This document shows, one piece after another, positions 47,210-57,632 of a stretch of 64,000 nt of DNA. Under the pieces are notes generated by a model, which was given only the letters and a program-made list of their open reading frames with translations, made no database searches and was not told the origin of the DNA. A program made the position numbers and the translations under genes. Each line of letters begins with the position of its first letter. Positions within the stretch are counted from its first letter, which is position 1. Origin of the DNA: Sipunculus nudus. Its lineage: Eukaryota; Annelida; Sipuncula; Golfingiida; Sipunculidae. The stretch lies in the NCBI GenBank assembly GCA_026874595.1, contig CM049318.1, positions 44,310,456-44,374,455 of the forward strand, in the 5' to 3' direction.

Positions 47210-48859
47210 AACTAGACGACCATAGGTCGAACGCTTGCCGGAAATCGGAAGTGAAACACAGACAGACAGACAGAACATATTGTCGGTTTTCTATCAATGG
47301 AATGACTCTCAGGGCCATTGCTGAGAATATGTGGCCCGTAGAATGACATATGAGACAAAAGAACAGGCAAGCAGACAAAGCTGACAACAAAAGATGAACA
47401 GACAGACATACTGACTTTGTGAGACAAGATTGACACCAGATGACTTAACCTAGTTATGGAGAAGATTCAAAGGAAGAAAATGAGTTATAATTTATGTAAT
47501 TTAGATTTATAGTTTTGGTGGTATGGCGAATTAATGATATACTTGAGAGGTTCGACAATAGCGCCCTCTAGCGGACATATTAAGAAGACGAAAAATCTGT
47601 TTCGTTTTATTAGTGTATGACATGAGATGTCCCAGTTTCAAAAGGATTCCGTCAAAGCTGTGGCCTGTAGAATGCTATATGTAAGGCGTAAGAACCAGCA
47701 AGCAGGAGAATTTAAGGACAATTGACAAACAGACGGACACACTGACAAAGTGACTCAAGATTGAGTCCAGATGACTACTCCTGGTTATGGAGAAGACTCA
47801 AAGGAAGAGAAAAGCTACAGTTTATGTAACTGAGGTTTATAGTTTTGGAGATATTGCCAAAGCATGATATGTTGGGAGATGTTTGAGTTCAGCACCCCCT
47901 AGCAGTCATATCCGGAAAATGAAAAGTTGGTTTCGAGATATTAATGTAAGACTTAAGATGTAATAGTTTCAAAAGGATTTTTTCAAAACTGTGGCCAGTA
48001 GAATGCTATATGTGAGACGCAAGAGCAAGCAGGCAAATTTGAGGACAACTGACAAACAGGCAGACACACTGACAAAGTGACACAAAATTGTGACCAGATG
48101 ACTACACCAGGTTATGGAGAAGACTCAGAGGAAGAAAATAAGCTATAGTTTATATAATTGAGGCTTATAATTTTGGAGATATGGCCAAATATGATATGTT
48201 GGGGAGGTTCGCATCCAGCGCCCCCTAGCGGCCCTATCCAGAAAATGAAAAAACAAATTCGAGATACTAGGGTAAGACTTGAAATATATCAGTTTTGAAA
48301 AGATTCCTGCAAAACTGTGGCCTCCAGGGCAAGATTAATGAAATCTTGAAATATCTTAATTGATGAGATATCTTACGAGATATTGCAAGACTTTTAATAA
48401 AATCATGTAGTACTAAACAAATGCTACCTAATGCAAAAAACTAGACCTCTCTAGCATTAAATCTGACAAATTAGTCCACTGATTTTCAAATATGAATATT
48501 TTTCCCGAAAATGTGTTACCATGGAAACGGCATATTTGAGGAAGGTACCCACCAGAAGAAAGGCCATTGGATGAGGATTAAAATGAGCTATAGTTCAAGT
48601 AGATACGACTAATAGTTACAAAGGTATGAAGAAAACCCCTTTTGTATACTTTTGATGACCTCGACCTTGACCTTTGACCTATTTGGACTGAAAACAATAG
48701 GGCACCTAGAATTTTGGTTGTCCATCATCTTTGAAAGTTTCAAGGTGATTGTGGCAAAATTGTGGCCAGGAGAGTGCAGACAAACAAACAAACAGACAAA
48801 CAGACATACGCAACTGACCAATATGCTTGCCGAAATCTTTGATTCCGGCAAGCAAGAAA
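47210..48859 (+). mobile_element. Family D element (single copy in window)
   Basis: The 5' tip AACTAGA carries the hairpin CGACC-ata-GGTCG (47217-47229), then the motif CTTGCCGGAAATC (47234-47246). Three units of about 328 bp carry GCGCCCTCTAGCGG, GCACCCCCTAGCAG and GCGCCCCCTAGCGG (about 47561, 47890 and 48217). A GACAAACA microsatellite lies at about 48779-48806. The 3' hairpin 48825-48853 has arms GCTTGCCG and CCGGCAAGC and is followed by AAGAAAA. Its right arm mirrors the 5' motif. It is inserted in family C a few bases after the A 3' end. It is not related in sequence to A, B or C but has the same plan. Confidence 0.8.
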
Positions 48860-49030
48860 ATCCAATATAGTTTTTTGGATGACTGATTATTTGCAAAAAA
48901 ATTTGGTGATGCTAGCTCCTGCCGTTTTTGAGATAGCTGTGGTTAATGTACAGATGACGCACAATGCACGACAGACGACGCACGACGGACAACGCCACAC
49001 CATCGCATAAGCTCACAGGTTCGCTAAAAA
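48860..49030 (+). mobile_element. Family C element, right part and 3' end
   Basis: It resumes with TCCAATATAGTTTTTTGG and has an ACGACGCACGAC-type short repeat (48957-48990) and the C 3' tip at 49002-49030. Confidence 0.75.
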
Positions 49031-49344
49031 TACAGGTGGTGCCATCAGTCTGCAGAAACTGATGAAACACTCCATGATTAATAACCATGCAAAGAATGAT
49101 GGTGATCAATGCATTAGTTCTTTAGACATTTGAGCTTCTGTATCAAATTTTTCATTATTCTGAGGGGTACTTTGGAGCCCCATAGCTTAAAGGATATGAG
49201 TAACAAGGACCTAATTCTAGGTTTTCAAGGAGACATTTCATGGGCCTATCTGGATGTAAAGTTAGAAGATTCCAGGTCCAGTGGTTACAATTTGTGCCCT
49301 GTTAACAGATGACGGCATCTTTTAAGGTTTCAAAATAGAGAAAA
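49031..49344 (+). repeat. Single family A tandem unit
   Basis: It begins TACAGGTGGTGCCATCAGTC directly after a C 3' end and stops at the A-run holding the next A 5' tip. The same C-end/A-unit junction is at 53851. Confidence 0.7.
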
Positions 49345-49481
49345 ACAAGGGACCCATGGGTCACGGCACTCAGCTGTTATATATGATAAACAGTGGCATC
49401 AGTTTTTCTTCAAGGGCAGGGGGGATGACTTTGCATATGCATATATATATACCTTATCCAGCGTCTCTGAATGACATATTC

Positions 49482-49493
<12 letters not shown>

Positions 49494-49530
<37 letters not shown>
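49494..49530. repeat. (TA)n microsatellite
   Basis: About 35 bases of alternating TA. A shorter TA run follows the LTR-like insert (50329-50347), so the insert landed in or next to this array. Confidence 0.9.
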
Positions 49531-49532
<2 letters not shown>

Positions 49533-49595
49533 CAACAGATCACGTATGCGTGATGAACATAAATTTTGAAACGATGATAAAAAAAATTCAGATTC

Positions 49596-50328
49596 TGTAA
49601 CACTAGGCAGTGTGAAATGTCTAGGGGAATGAATAAAGAAGTCAGTGGTTTTTTTGTAAACAAATAACTATAATTTATTCTTAAAACAACCCTAACAATA
49701 CAATACACTAATTCAATACAATTATAAAGTAAAACAGGGGTATAGCAACAAGTCAATACAATCACACAGAAAATAATGTGCACAGTACCTGGATACCAAC
49801 ACCGTCCCCACGATGAGTTCTTTAAATGTATACTCTAGGAGAATGACAGTCCAGTGGAAAGTTCTTGCAACAAACCCAGAAAGTAAACTGAAATCCAAAT
49901 GCATAAAATCCAGGAAAAAGTCTTTGAAAATCTATAATTGCCGCATTAGTCAGATAAGGTCCTAGAACCTGACACACTCTTCTGTGTCCGCTGGAATCTT
50001 CTCTGCTCTCTCTCTGCCCCTTCTAAAACACAGCCCCTTTATATACCTTTACACCTCAAGCTGAGAATTTTCAACTTCTCGAACAGTCTATAAGATCTTA
50101 GGCAATACAGTAAACACGCATTTCATGAATTCTCTAGAACACAGTGCTGTGTATCTCTACATACCAGGCTCATCACGTGACCCACGACCTGGCATGAAAG
50201 CTCAAGGCTAACATGACAAGGAGAATTCAACCATTACGGATTAAACATAGAATGTAATACGTGGCCAGACACGAGTGCCACAACAGGAGTTACGCCCGTG
50301 TCACATAATAAAAAGAGCACCTGTAACA
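49596..50328 (-). mobile_element. Probable solo LTR or LTR fragment (minus strand)
   Basis: On the minus strand it starts TGTTACAGG and ends GTGTTACA, giving TG...CA ends. It contains a TATATAAA box (50037-50044) followed by a GC-richer leader with GAGAGAGAGCAGAG, and an AATAAA signal (49674-49679) near the 3' end. This is the expected promoter and polyadenylation order of an LTR. The flanking five bases do not match, so no target duplication is seen. Extra sequence at 49533-49595 may be internal element DNA. Short minus-strand frames inside are not genes. Confidence 0.5.
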
Positions 50329-50840
50329 ATATATAATATATATATATACCTAATCATATTTCAAATAATTATAATGTTTTTGGAAATAAGTTATTTTGTG
50401 AATTCTAAGCAAGGTTTAGATATGATCTGGAAATGAGGCAAAATGGTTTGGTGTGGTAATAAATATAAGCTGTATTATGAGTTGTTGGTGTTTAGCTTAT
50501 GTATGATTTTGATAGTATCTTTGGAGACAGGGAAGAGGATTGATTTCATTTATTTTATTAACAAATGAAGTGCTATTGTCACACAGATTTTGACTTGGCC
50601 ATATATCTTATGAGCAGCACATTTAATATAAGAGTTTAACTATTAATTGAAATATAATAACATATATTGTGCCAAATATAATTTTTATTAAAAATAATAA
50701 GAGAATACAATATAACTGAAATGATTATTAAAATAATATTATAGAATATATTCATGAATGCATTCATGAATACATTTTGAAAGTATTTGCACTGGTATTC
50801 AAATACTTTCATTTTACCTGAAATCCCATTCTTATGTCCC

Positions 50841-53800
50841 AAGGCAGCGAAAATCTTGCGCTATGAATGGAGGTTTATTTTAAAAATTTAATATTGATCC
50901 TCTTACGTCCTGCGTATCTACCTTTGTCATTATGATTTCAGCAAAATGGACGTTTCAGACCTGCAAGTTTCAGACTAGGACATTTTAAAACTAGAATATG
51001 GGTATTCGACAAGCGACTACGTATATCCACAGAAATCAGAGTGGGACGGGTGAAGCAAGGCATGTATTAAGTGGCAAGGGGAATAGAGTGAGGTGTGTTG
51101 CATATTAGCATGGATGTCTGCAGCATAAACATTAATGTAGGTGGCGCCACCTGTCATAAAATTGAGAAAATTGTCCAGGATGTATAAACCTGCAAAATTT
51201 CAGGTGGATAAGTAAAACCACTGCCGAGATATGAGTGATTTTATCCCAAGATGGATGAACAGATGGACGCTGTGCATAAGTGGTTGCAGATGGCGACACT
51301 ACTTTTGCCTATGATGAAGAGCTATGTGGGATCTATACACATGCAAAATTTTAGCCCAATAGGTCAAAAAGGAGATATGAGCTTGGATGTCTGCAGAGTC
51401 AATGTGAATGTAGGTGGCGCCACCTGTGATAAAATCAAAAGAGCTGTCCAGGATGTATAAACCTGGAAAATTTCAGGTGAAAAGTCAAACCACTGCTGAG
51501 ATATGAGTGATTTTATTCAAAGGCAGATGAACAGATTGACGCTGGTTACAGGTGGCTCCACCAGTTTTGCCTATGATGAAAAGCTATGTGAGATCTATAC
51601 AAATGAAAAATTTTGGCCCAATCGGTCAAACAGTTCACGAGATATGAGCTTGGATGTCTGCAAAGTAAACATAAATGAAGGTGGCGCCACCTGTCATAAA
51701 ATCGAGAAAGCTGTCCAGGATGTATAAACCTGCAAAATTTCAGGTGGATAAGTCAAACTACTGCTGAGATATGAGTGATATTATCCCAAGGCAGATGAAC
51801 AGATGGATGCTGTGCAAAAATGGTTGCAAATGGAGCCACCATTTTTAGTGTATGTTATAAAGCTATCAAAGGGCTACATTTGCGCAAAATTTTTAGCCTG
51901 ATCGATCAAACCTTTCCTGACATGTGGGTTTATGTGTTAAAACAGACACACAAATGGACGCTGGGCAGCCAGTAAAGGTCAGACGTCAACCAAAAATGAG
52001 GGCGCAGCAGTTCACATGTGACCTGATGATAAACTTGATTCGCTTTAAATGCAAACTAAGTTTTTTCGAAGAGTTGAAAGATATAGTTCCAATGATCTGG
52101 GAATTTCGCATCCAGACACTGTGTCTAGACGCTGTGTCTAAGGTGAGTAAGGCACTTGCCCCCGAGTGACCTGTGACAAATTGCTGCCTCAAGCTACTGC
52201 ACTGAGTGAACTCTTGACCTGCACCTGGCTAGACTGAGTGAACTTTTGACCTGTACCTGGCTGCACTGAGTGAACTCTTGACCTGTTGCATAATCTGACA
52301 CAGTTGGCAGTCTGCCAAAGTTATAAATAGATTCAGGCTGAACTTTGGTGCCAAATATGATGCAGTAAGCAGTCTGCCAGAGCTATAAATAGAATGCAGC
52401 TACTGCACTGAGTGAACTCTTGACTTCTACCTGGCTGCACTTCTTCCAATCCTTGCACTGTGCCAAAACTATTTATAGAGCTGACATCATCTTGGCTAAT
52501 GGCCAACATCAAGGCACTGGCAAGTTGCCAATGGTAAACCAATTGCTGCCATCTGTACACAAAAAAGGTCCCTACTTGAAATAACTTTGAAATTTATTTT
52601 CCCAATACAAAATGCTTTTCAACTGACTTTTTTATAAAAAAAAGAAATCAGGAATATATGTAAAATTATTACAGATGCATACTGAATGCAAAATTAAAAT
52701 ACAGATATATCTCATTGATGGCAAATTCTTGAATTAAGTTGAGTAGGGATACCAATAATTTATAATTCATGTACAGTTGTCTTTATATAGCCACAGAGAG
52801 CTGAATATCCATGATTGTAACATTGCCTGGTATGATGAATAACTTAATCATATATCTAAATTTTTTAAAAGCTTTTAAAAAAACTTTCTTGTCAATATTA
52901 ACCAAAGATAACCTGAAATCTAAATGTCCAGTGGCATGATGTAATAGATGCTGATAAACTGATGCCAGGCTAATGTAACAGCATCACACAGCTAACATAT
53001 ATGGTAAAATGACTCAATTCAATCTCAGTAATTCAGCCAGAAAATCATTCATGTGGAACCATTAATGACAATTATTATAAGAATTATTGTAGGGATTATT
53101 CTTGTAAAATATTTAACAAACTGGCTTCAGTGGCATCATTCTAAAAACGTTTATAACTCATATAGGAAGATACAGCAAACTGGCTAAGTTCAGCTTCCCG
53201 TAACTCAGCCAAAAAGCACTGAACCAAAACCACTTGAACAAACTCGAATTATCATCATCTGAGGATAATTAATGTGTGAGATTTAAGAATTTGGCCCAGT
53301 GGTTTTTGAGAAGAAGATCTTTTTAGCCACTGAGCTTAAATGGGCTGTTATGGCATATGACTAAGTTCAGCTTCCCATAACTTAGCCAAAAAAAGAGACC
53401 ATTTGAACTAACTTCATAAAGCACTACCCTAGGATCATTTCTGTGCAATATTAAATATTTTGGCCATATGGTTTCAGAGAAGAAGTTTTTTGTAGCCCTC
53501 AGTGTGATACAGGCACTAATGACCCCGTACAAAAAAGGCCAATGCAGGTGGCGCCACCAATACCTCAATTTTTAGATATGACTCATGTGACCAATATTGG
53601 CATAAAATTAGGTGATGATAGCTCAAGCCGTTTCTGAGATTTAAGTTTTAATATGCTTTTTTGCACAGTTAACAAAGTTCAACCTCCTGTAACTCGGCCA
53701 AAATAGTTTTTTGGATGACTGATTATTTGCAAAAAATTTCGCGATGGTAGCTCCTGTCATTTTTGAGATAGCTATGGTTAACGTACAGACGACGCACGAC

Positions 53801-53851
53801 GCACGACACACGACGCCGCACCATCGCATAAGCTCACAGGTTCGCTAAAAA
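50841..53851 (+). mobile_element. Family C element with embedded B array
   Basis: It begins in the C leader (no 5' tip). B starts at 50989 at the same junction as 8086. Unit palindromes lie near 51137, 51287, 51413, 51553, 51680 and 51830, alternating about 150 and 127-140. 51988 shows the uninterrupted CAACCAAAAATGAGGG site. A 32-bp minisatellite lies at about 52197-52290. The long C body runs 52640-53520, a C unit starts near 53548, and the C 3' tip is 53823-53851. No supported gene. Confidence 0.75.
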
Positions 53852-54368
53852 TACAGGTGGGACAACCAGTCTTTGAGAATTGATAAAACTTATCATGATC
53901 AATAAACATATGAGGTTCAGGACACTAGATGAAACTAGATGAAACACTTGCTGTAATTTGACGAGTCCAAAAATTAGGGAAAAAATGTGTGAAAAACAGA
54001 AAAAATACTGATGGTGCCACTAGATTTCGGGAACTGATATAACTAGTCATATCAATATTCAAGTTAAAATTAATGGCAATACATGCATTAAGTAAAGAGA
54101 TAAAGGTAATTTTGTGTCCAATTGCTAATTATTTTTGGGGTACTTACAAGCCCTGTAGCTCTGAGAAGGTTGGCCACAGTAACATAATTTCAGGTGTCAA
54201 GGGAGATATTTTAATGGACCTCCATGGATGTCAAATTAGAAGAATCTAGGTTCAAGATGTTATGGTTTGTGCCCTGTTTGTGCCCTGTTAACGTCAACTA
54301 GATGGCCCTACGATGGACAAAGAGTGATCGCTAGAGCTCAGATGACTTTTAGTCAGCTGAGCTAAAAA
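53852..54368 (+). mobile_element. Diverged family A units and 3' end
   Basis: Two decayed units (AGGTGGGACAACCAGTC and TGATGGTGCCACTAG) are followed by a short CAACTAGATGG tract in place of the GGAC repeat, then the hairpin 54335-54363 and an A-run. This is one of the oldest A copies judging by its divergence. Confidence 0.7.
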
Positions 54369-55085
54369 AAAAATTGTGATAACCATAAATAAAAGTCCAG
54401 TGGAAAAATAATCGTGAAATTAATTTCATTTACTTTAAATTTCATGCATTCCCCTTGCTCAAAGGAATCCTCATATTTGATTTGATGGCTCAAGTGTTCT
54501 AATTCCCTGATTATCTGAAGGAAAGTGTAAAAGATAATTTTTTAATCACAGAAATTCATAAATTAAGAGGTGGTGCCATTCGCAGGTTATAATGGTTGTC
54601 AGTCATGTGATCAATGTGACCAACATGTCTGAAAAATATGGTACTGATTTAGTGCCGCAGTTCATGTGCAAACATTGGAAATCAGATAAATTTTGCAATC
54701 ATTAAAATTCAGAGTTCTGTGGAAACATCAGTTTAAAAATAATTCCATTCATTAAAGTTTTATTTAATTCCCCTTAATTGCTCCAGGGAATCATTGTATT
54801 TGATTTGAAGACTAAAGTGTTCTTATAAACTGACTTATTTGAAAGTTTGTTAAAACCATTTTTGATTTGAGAAAGTAGATCAACAAAAGTGGGACCACCT
54901 GCAGGTTATAATCATGTCAGTCATGTGATGAGTCAAAATCTGGAGATAAAAGCAGCAGGGGTTGTAGAGGTATTTGGTAAAAGAAGGGGGTAGGACGAAT
55001 GGATGGACTGATGGACAGCTTGACAGACTGATAGATGGTAGGATGAACAGAGAGACATGGACAATTTTGATAATGTTTCCCCTAT
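54369..55085 (+). repeat. Possible fifth repeat family, two ~300-bp units
   Basis: Two diverged copies (about 54465-54620 and 54775-54930) share AATC-T-TATTTGATTTG, AAGTGTTCT and CAGGTTATAAT-ATGTCAGTCATGTGAT. Each has a GGTGG..CCA-like seed (AGGTGGTGCCATTC, GTGGGACCACCTG). A GATGGACAG-rich stretch (54993-55060) and TTTCCCCTATGACTTGGGAC follow. The layout resembles A-D, but no terminal hairpin is certain. Confidence 0.5.
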
Positions 55086-55115
55086 GACTTGGGACTAAAA
55101 ACAAAGTTCAAGTGC

Positions 55116-55170
55116 GTGCCTACCTTGATTTTCTAAGCCATATATTTCTGTTGTGCTCTGAGCAGCTACT
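55116..55170 (-). pseudogene. Decayed duplicate of the HDAC-like exon's 3' end and splice donor
   Basis: 55 bases match 55211-55265 at 47 of 55 positions, including the GTAGGCAC donor. In the exon's frame it has two TAG codons, so it cannot be coding. It lies about 40 bases downstream of the real donor (minus strand). Confidence 0.7.
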
Positions 55171-55218
55171 ACATACTCATTCATAACAAACATTTAGGTT
55201 ACTCACTAAAGTGCCTAC

Positions 55219-55421
55219 CTGGATCTGCTCAGCCATCTGTTTCTGTTGTGCTCTGAGTAGCTGCTCATGCTGGCGCTGAAATTGCTCGACCAGCATGGCC
55301 TGCTGCATCTGTTGTTGTTGTTTAAGGTTCAGCAACTGTACTTGTAATTCATGCTCTGGTATCATGGTTGGCATTCCTGTTGCAAGAATTGGAGCTCCCA
55401 AAGCAGACGTGTGAGGGATTT
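55219..55421 (-). CDS. HDAC4-like: Internal exon of a class IIa histone deacetylase-like gene (glutamine-rich N-terminal region)
   Basis: This 203-bp minus-strand exon is bounded by an acceptor (ATGTTGCAG, ending at 55422) and a donor (CAG/GTAGGCAC). It begins with the last two bases of a codon, encodes 67 residues, and ends in phase 0. The stretch LLNLKQQQQMQQAMLVEQFQ, then RQHEQLLRAQQKQMAEQIQ, is a glutamine-rich helix. It matches the family pattern of HDAC4/5/9, where a Q-rich coiled coil with EFQRQHEQL mediates oligomerisation and lies just before the MEF2-binding region. Class IIa HDACs are nuclear-cytoplasmic shuttling transcriptional co-repressors. The catalytic domain and other exons are not in the window, so the flanking DNA is probably intron. 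Another Q-rich protein is possible. Confidence 0.7.
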
Positions 55422-55689
55422 CTGCAACATAATGTGAAAGATTGCAGTGCAATCATACCTTAAAAGAAATATTCTCTGCTACAGCTTTCAGGTTTTTAAG
55501 TGGTGTCTCTGTTTCCAGAATGTATCAGAACAAATTTTATCTCGCATCAAGATATGCTACCAAGCTGTGCCCTAAGGAAACTAGAATGAGGTCGTTTTTG
55601 CAATGCAAAATCAGATATATGTCTCCCTTCTTTATGGGCCTCCTGTCCTCAATTCTGAGGAAAAAATACTGACTATTTCAAGATGAAGG
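55422..55689. other. Flank upstream of the exon, no further feature
   Basis: Low-copy sequence. A 76-codon plus-strand frame (55442-55672) overlaps the exon's upstream intron and has no recognised motif. Confidence 0.35.
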
Positions 55690-56090
55690 ACAAGGTCACC
55701 AGTTTCCAACACTTCGGAGATTTTTCCAAGAAACATTTCACATATCAAATTTTATGAAAATATGTTGAGTGGTTCAAAAGTGATAGTGCAAACAAAATAT
55801 TTCTATTTCCGCTGTTCTGAAATTAAAGAGGAAGGTCAAGACCACTGGCTTTTAAATACCTCTTAAATTTTTGGTAGGATTCAAGTCAAATTTCATGAAA
55901 TTATACCAAGTGGTTCAAAAGTTATGAGGTTCACAAGAAATTTCTATTTTGGTCTATTTGGCCTTGATGATGAAGGTCTAGGTCAGCAGTTTTCAAACTA
56001 TTCACTGAACTTGGTTCAAACAATTAGTGTTTCAAATTTTGAGGGAACAATATGTGATACTTCAAGTTATCGTGTTCACAAGAAATGAGA
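55690..56090 (+). repeat. Diverged tandem repeat, ~141-bp unit x3
   Basis: Units share AAATTT-ATGAAA, GTGGTTCAAAAGT and CAAGAAATTTCTATTT (about 55769, 55910 and 56050). They are strongly diverged. A short double repeat ATGCTGCCGCCACC follows at 56094 and 56117. Confidence 0.6.
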
Positions 56091-56592
56091 CAGATGCTGC
56101 CGCCACCAGATGACAATGCTGCCGCCACCGACAGACCAAACACTAGATGTCTCCATAATGATCAGAACAGTTTTTGTATGGCCGCAATTTTGTAGCATTC
56201 AGGTTGTTTGGACTGCAAGTGTTGTGCAAACATACAATTCTACAGATCTGCTCTCACCTATTATCAAAGCATTTCACACTTCCACCACAGTTGCTCAAAT
56301 CCATATTTGTGGTTGTGTTTGTATCCAGAAATGGACGAAACTGTGCACTATATGAGTATATAGTAGTGCCTTACGGAGAGAGCATGTATCACTATAGAGG
56401 TGTATTATGCACTGTTTCTTCCCATTTCCCCCTAAAATAGGGAATTGGCGACTATGCTCCCACAAAAATTACAGCTTGAGTATAAATGACACTGATTTAA
56501 TTTTCAAAGTAGACATGGATCACATATATGTAATATGGAAAGCAGCTAGCAACAACACAAGCAGATAGTGTAAGCTGTAGGTCCTACACATA
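56091..56592. other. Low-copy DNA, no recognised gene
   Basis: Two overlapping plus-strand frames (56110-56355 and 56174-56440) use different phases of the same stretch and show no known motif. There is no match to the A-D families. Confidence 0.35.
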
Positions 56593-57632
56593 ACAAGGGA
56601 CCTATGGGTCACACTGCTCAGATGACGTTAACCTTGAAGGTAAAAATCTAAAATAATATCTAATGGAGATAAAGTGTAAGAGGAAGAGGTAATAAAGGCC
56701 ATGGTTGGTTTATATGATTGGTTTGTATTGATGAGCAAGAAATTGTTGCAAAAAATATTTTGTGACCTGACCACGTGTTTCCTAATGTTGAAACTAAATC
56801 ATGTGAGCAGTTTGTGAACAAATGATCTATCTGTACTATTACCATGATCATTAATTGGTTTTTCGATTAACTGTTGACATTTCAGTAGTTTACACATTTG
56901 TTCAATTGAATCTTTTTTTTTTGTATAATATATATTATTAAATATATATTATTTTTTTTATGAAATGTATACAGTTGAAATATAGCTAATTAACAACATA
57001 AAACAGGGCAAACAAAGCCTGATCTCAAATTCTGCTGAGGCAGGAAAATAATGAACAAATGTTTGTATTAAATCCTGATTTTTTTATCACATCAATTATT
57101 TTCTAATTTAAGTTTATATTTCTATACATTTCCAATTCAACATATATATCTGAATATAAAAGTTGATTCATAATTCTCAACTGCATCATCATAAATCTCA
57201 ATCTTGTCAGATAACCAGCATCATGCATACAAATGTTTATTTATTTTTTACCACAAAAATATATCTTTTAAATCTGCAAAACAATAAATATCTAAAAATA
57301 ATACTTGATTTAGATTTCACAATTTTTAATTGTGTCTTTATTTATCCATAATGTGCTTCATATTTTATAATAATTTAAGCATACTGATGGGTTCATTTAA
57401 AAATCATTTAAAAGAAAATTGATTTCTTTAAAAATGCTACATTACACAACATTGCATCTTCTGGGGTTGGGAGTGATGATTGGGGTGGTGATATGAGAAT
57501 AACTGTACACCTGTCACAGCAGGGGATCTCCCCCCAGTGACTGTAACAAATCAGAAACCCTGGCATAGCTGACTTCCAGTGACCTGGAGTGGGACCCTGC
57601 ATCTGTAATCAAAGCAAGTGACTACAGAAAAA
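56593..57632 (+). mobile_element. Short-subfamily A element, poly-G deleted, interrupted by another A
   Basis: The 5' tip ACAAGGGACCTATGGGTCAC is followed by CTCAGATGACG, with the same interior as 41074. About 130 bases around the poly-G are missing at 57463 (TCTGG joined to GGTTGGGAG). It stops at an A-run at 57632, where an A 5' tip follows. Confidence 0.75.

Larger units (their letters stand above)
49345..50840 (+). mobile_element. Family A 5' part interrupted by an LTR-like insert
   Basis: ACAAGGGACCCATGGGTCAC, GCACTCAGCTG, and the TTATATATGATAAA body. A (TA)n run and an LTR-like sequence follow. The A body continues at about 50400-50840 (match to 38640-39050). The A 3' end is absent. 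Confidence 0.65.

Noticed and set aside
48609..48896. 95-codon minus-strand frame with CLFVCLFVCL
   Set aside because: It reads through the GACAAACA microsatellite and 3' hairpin of family D.
53851..54368. Riboswitch- or terminator-like role for the 3' hairpins
   Set aside because: The hairpins are transposon termini in a eukaryote; the A-run follows on the + strand and their arms mirror the 5' tips.
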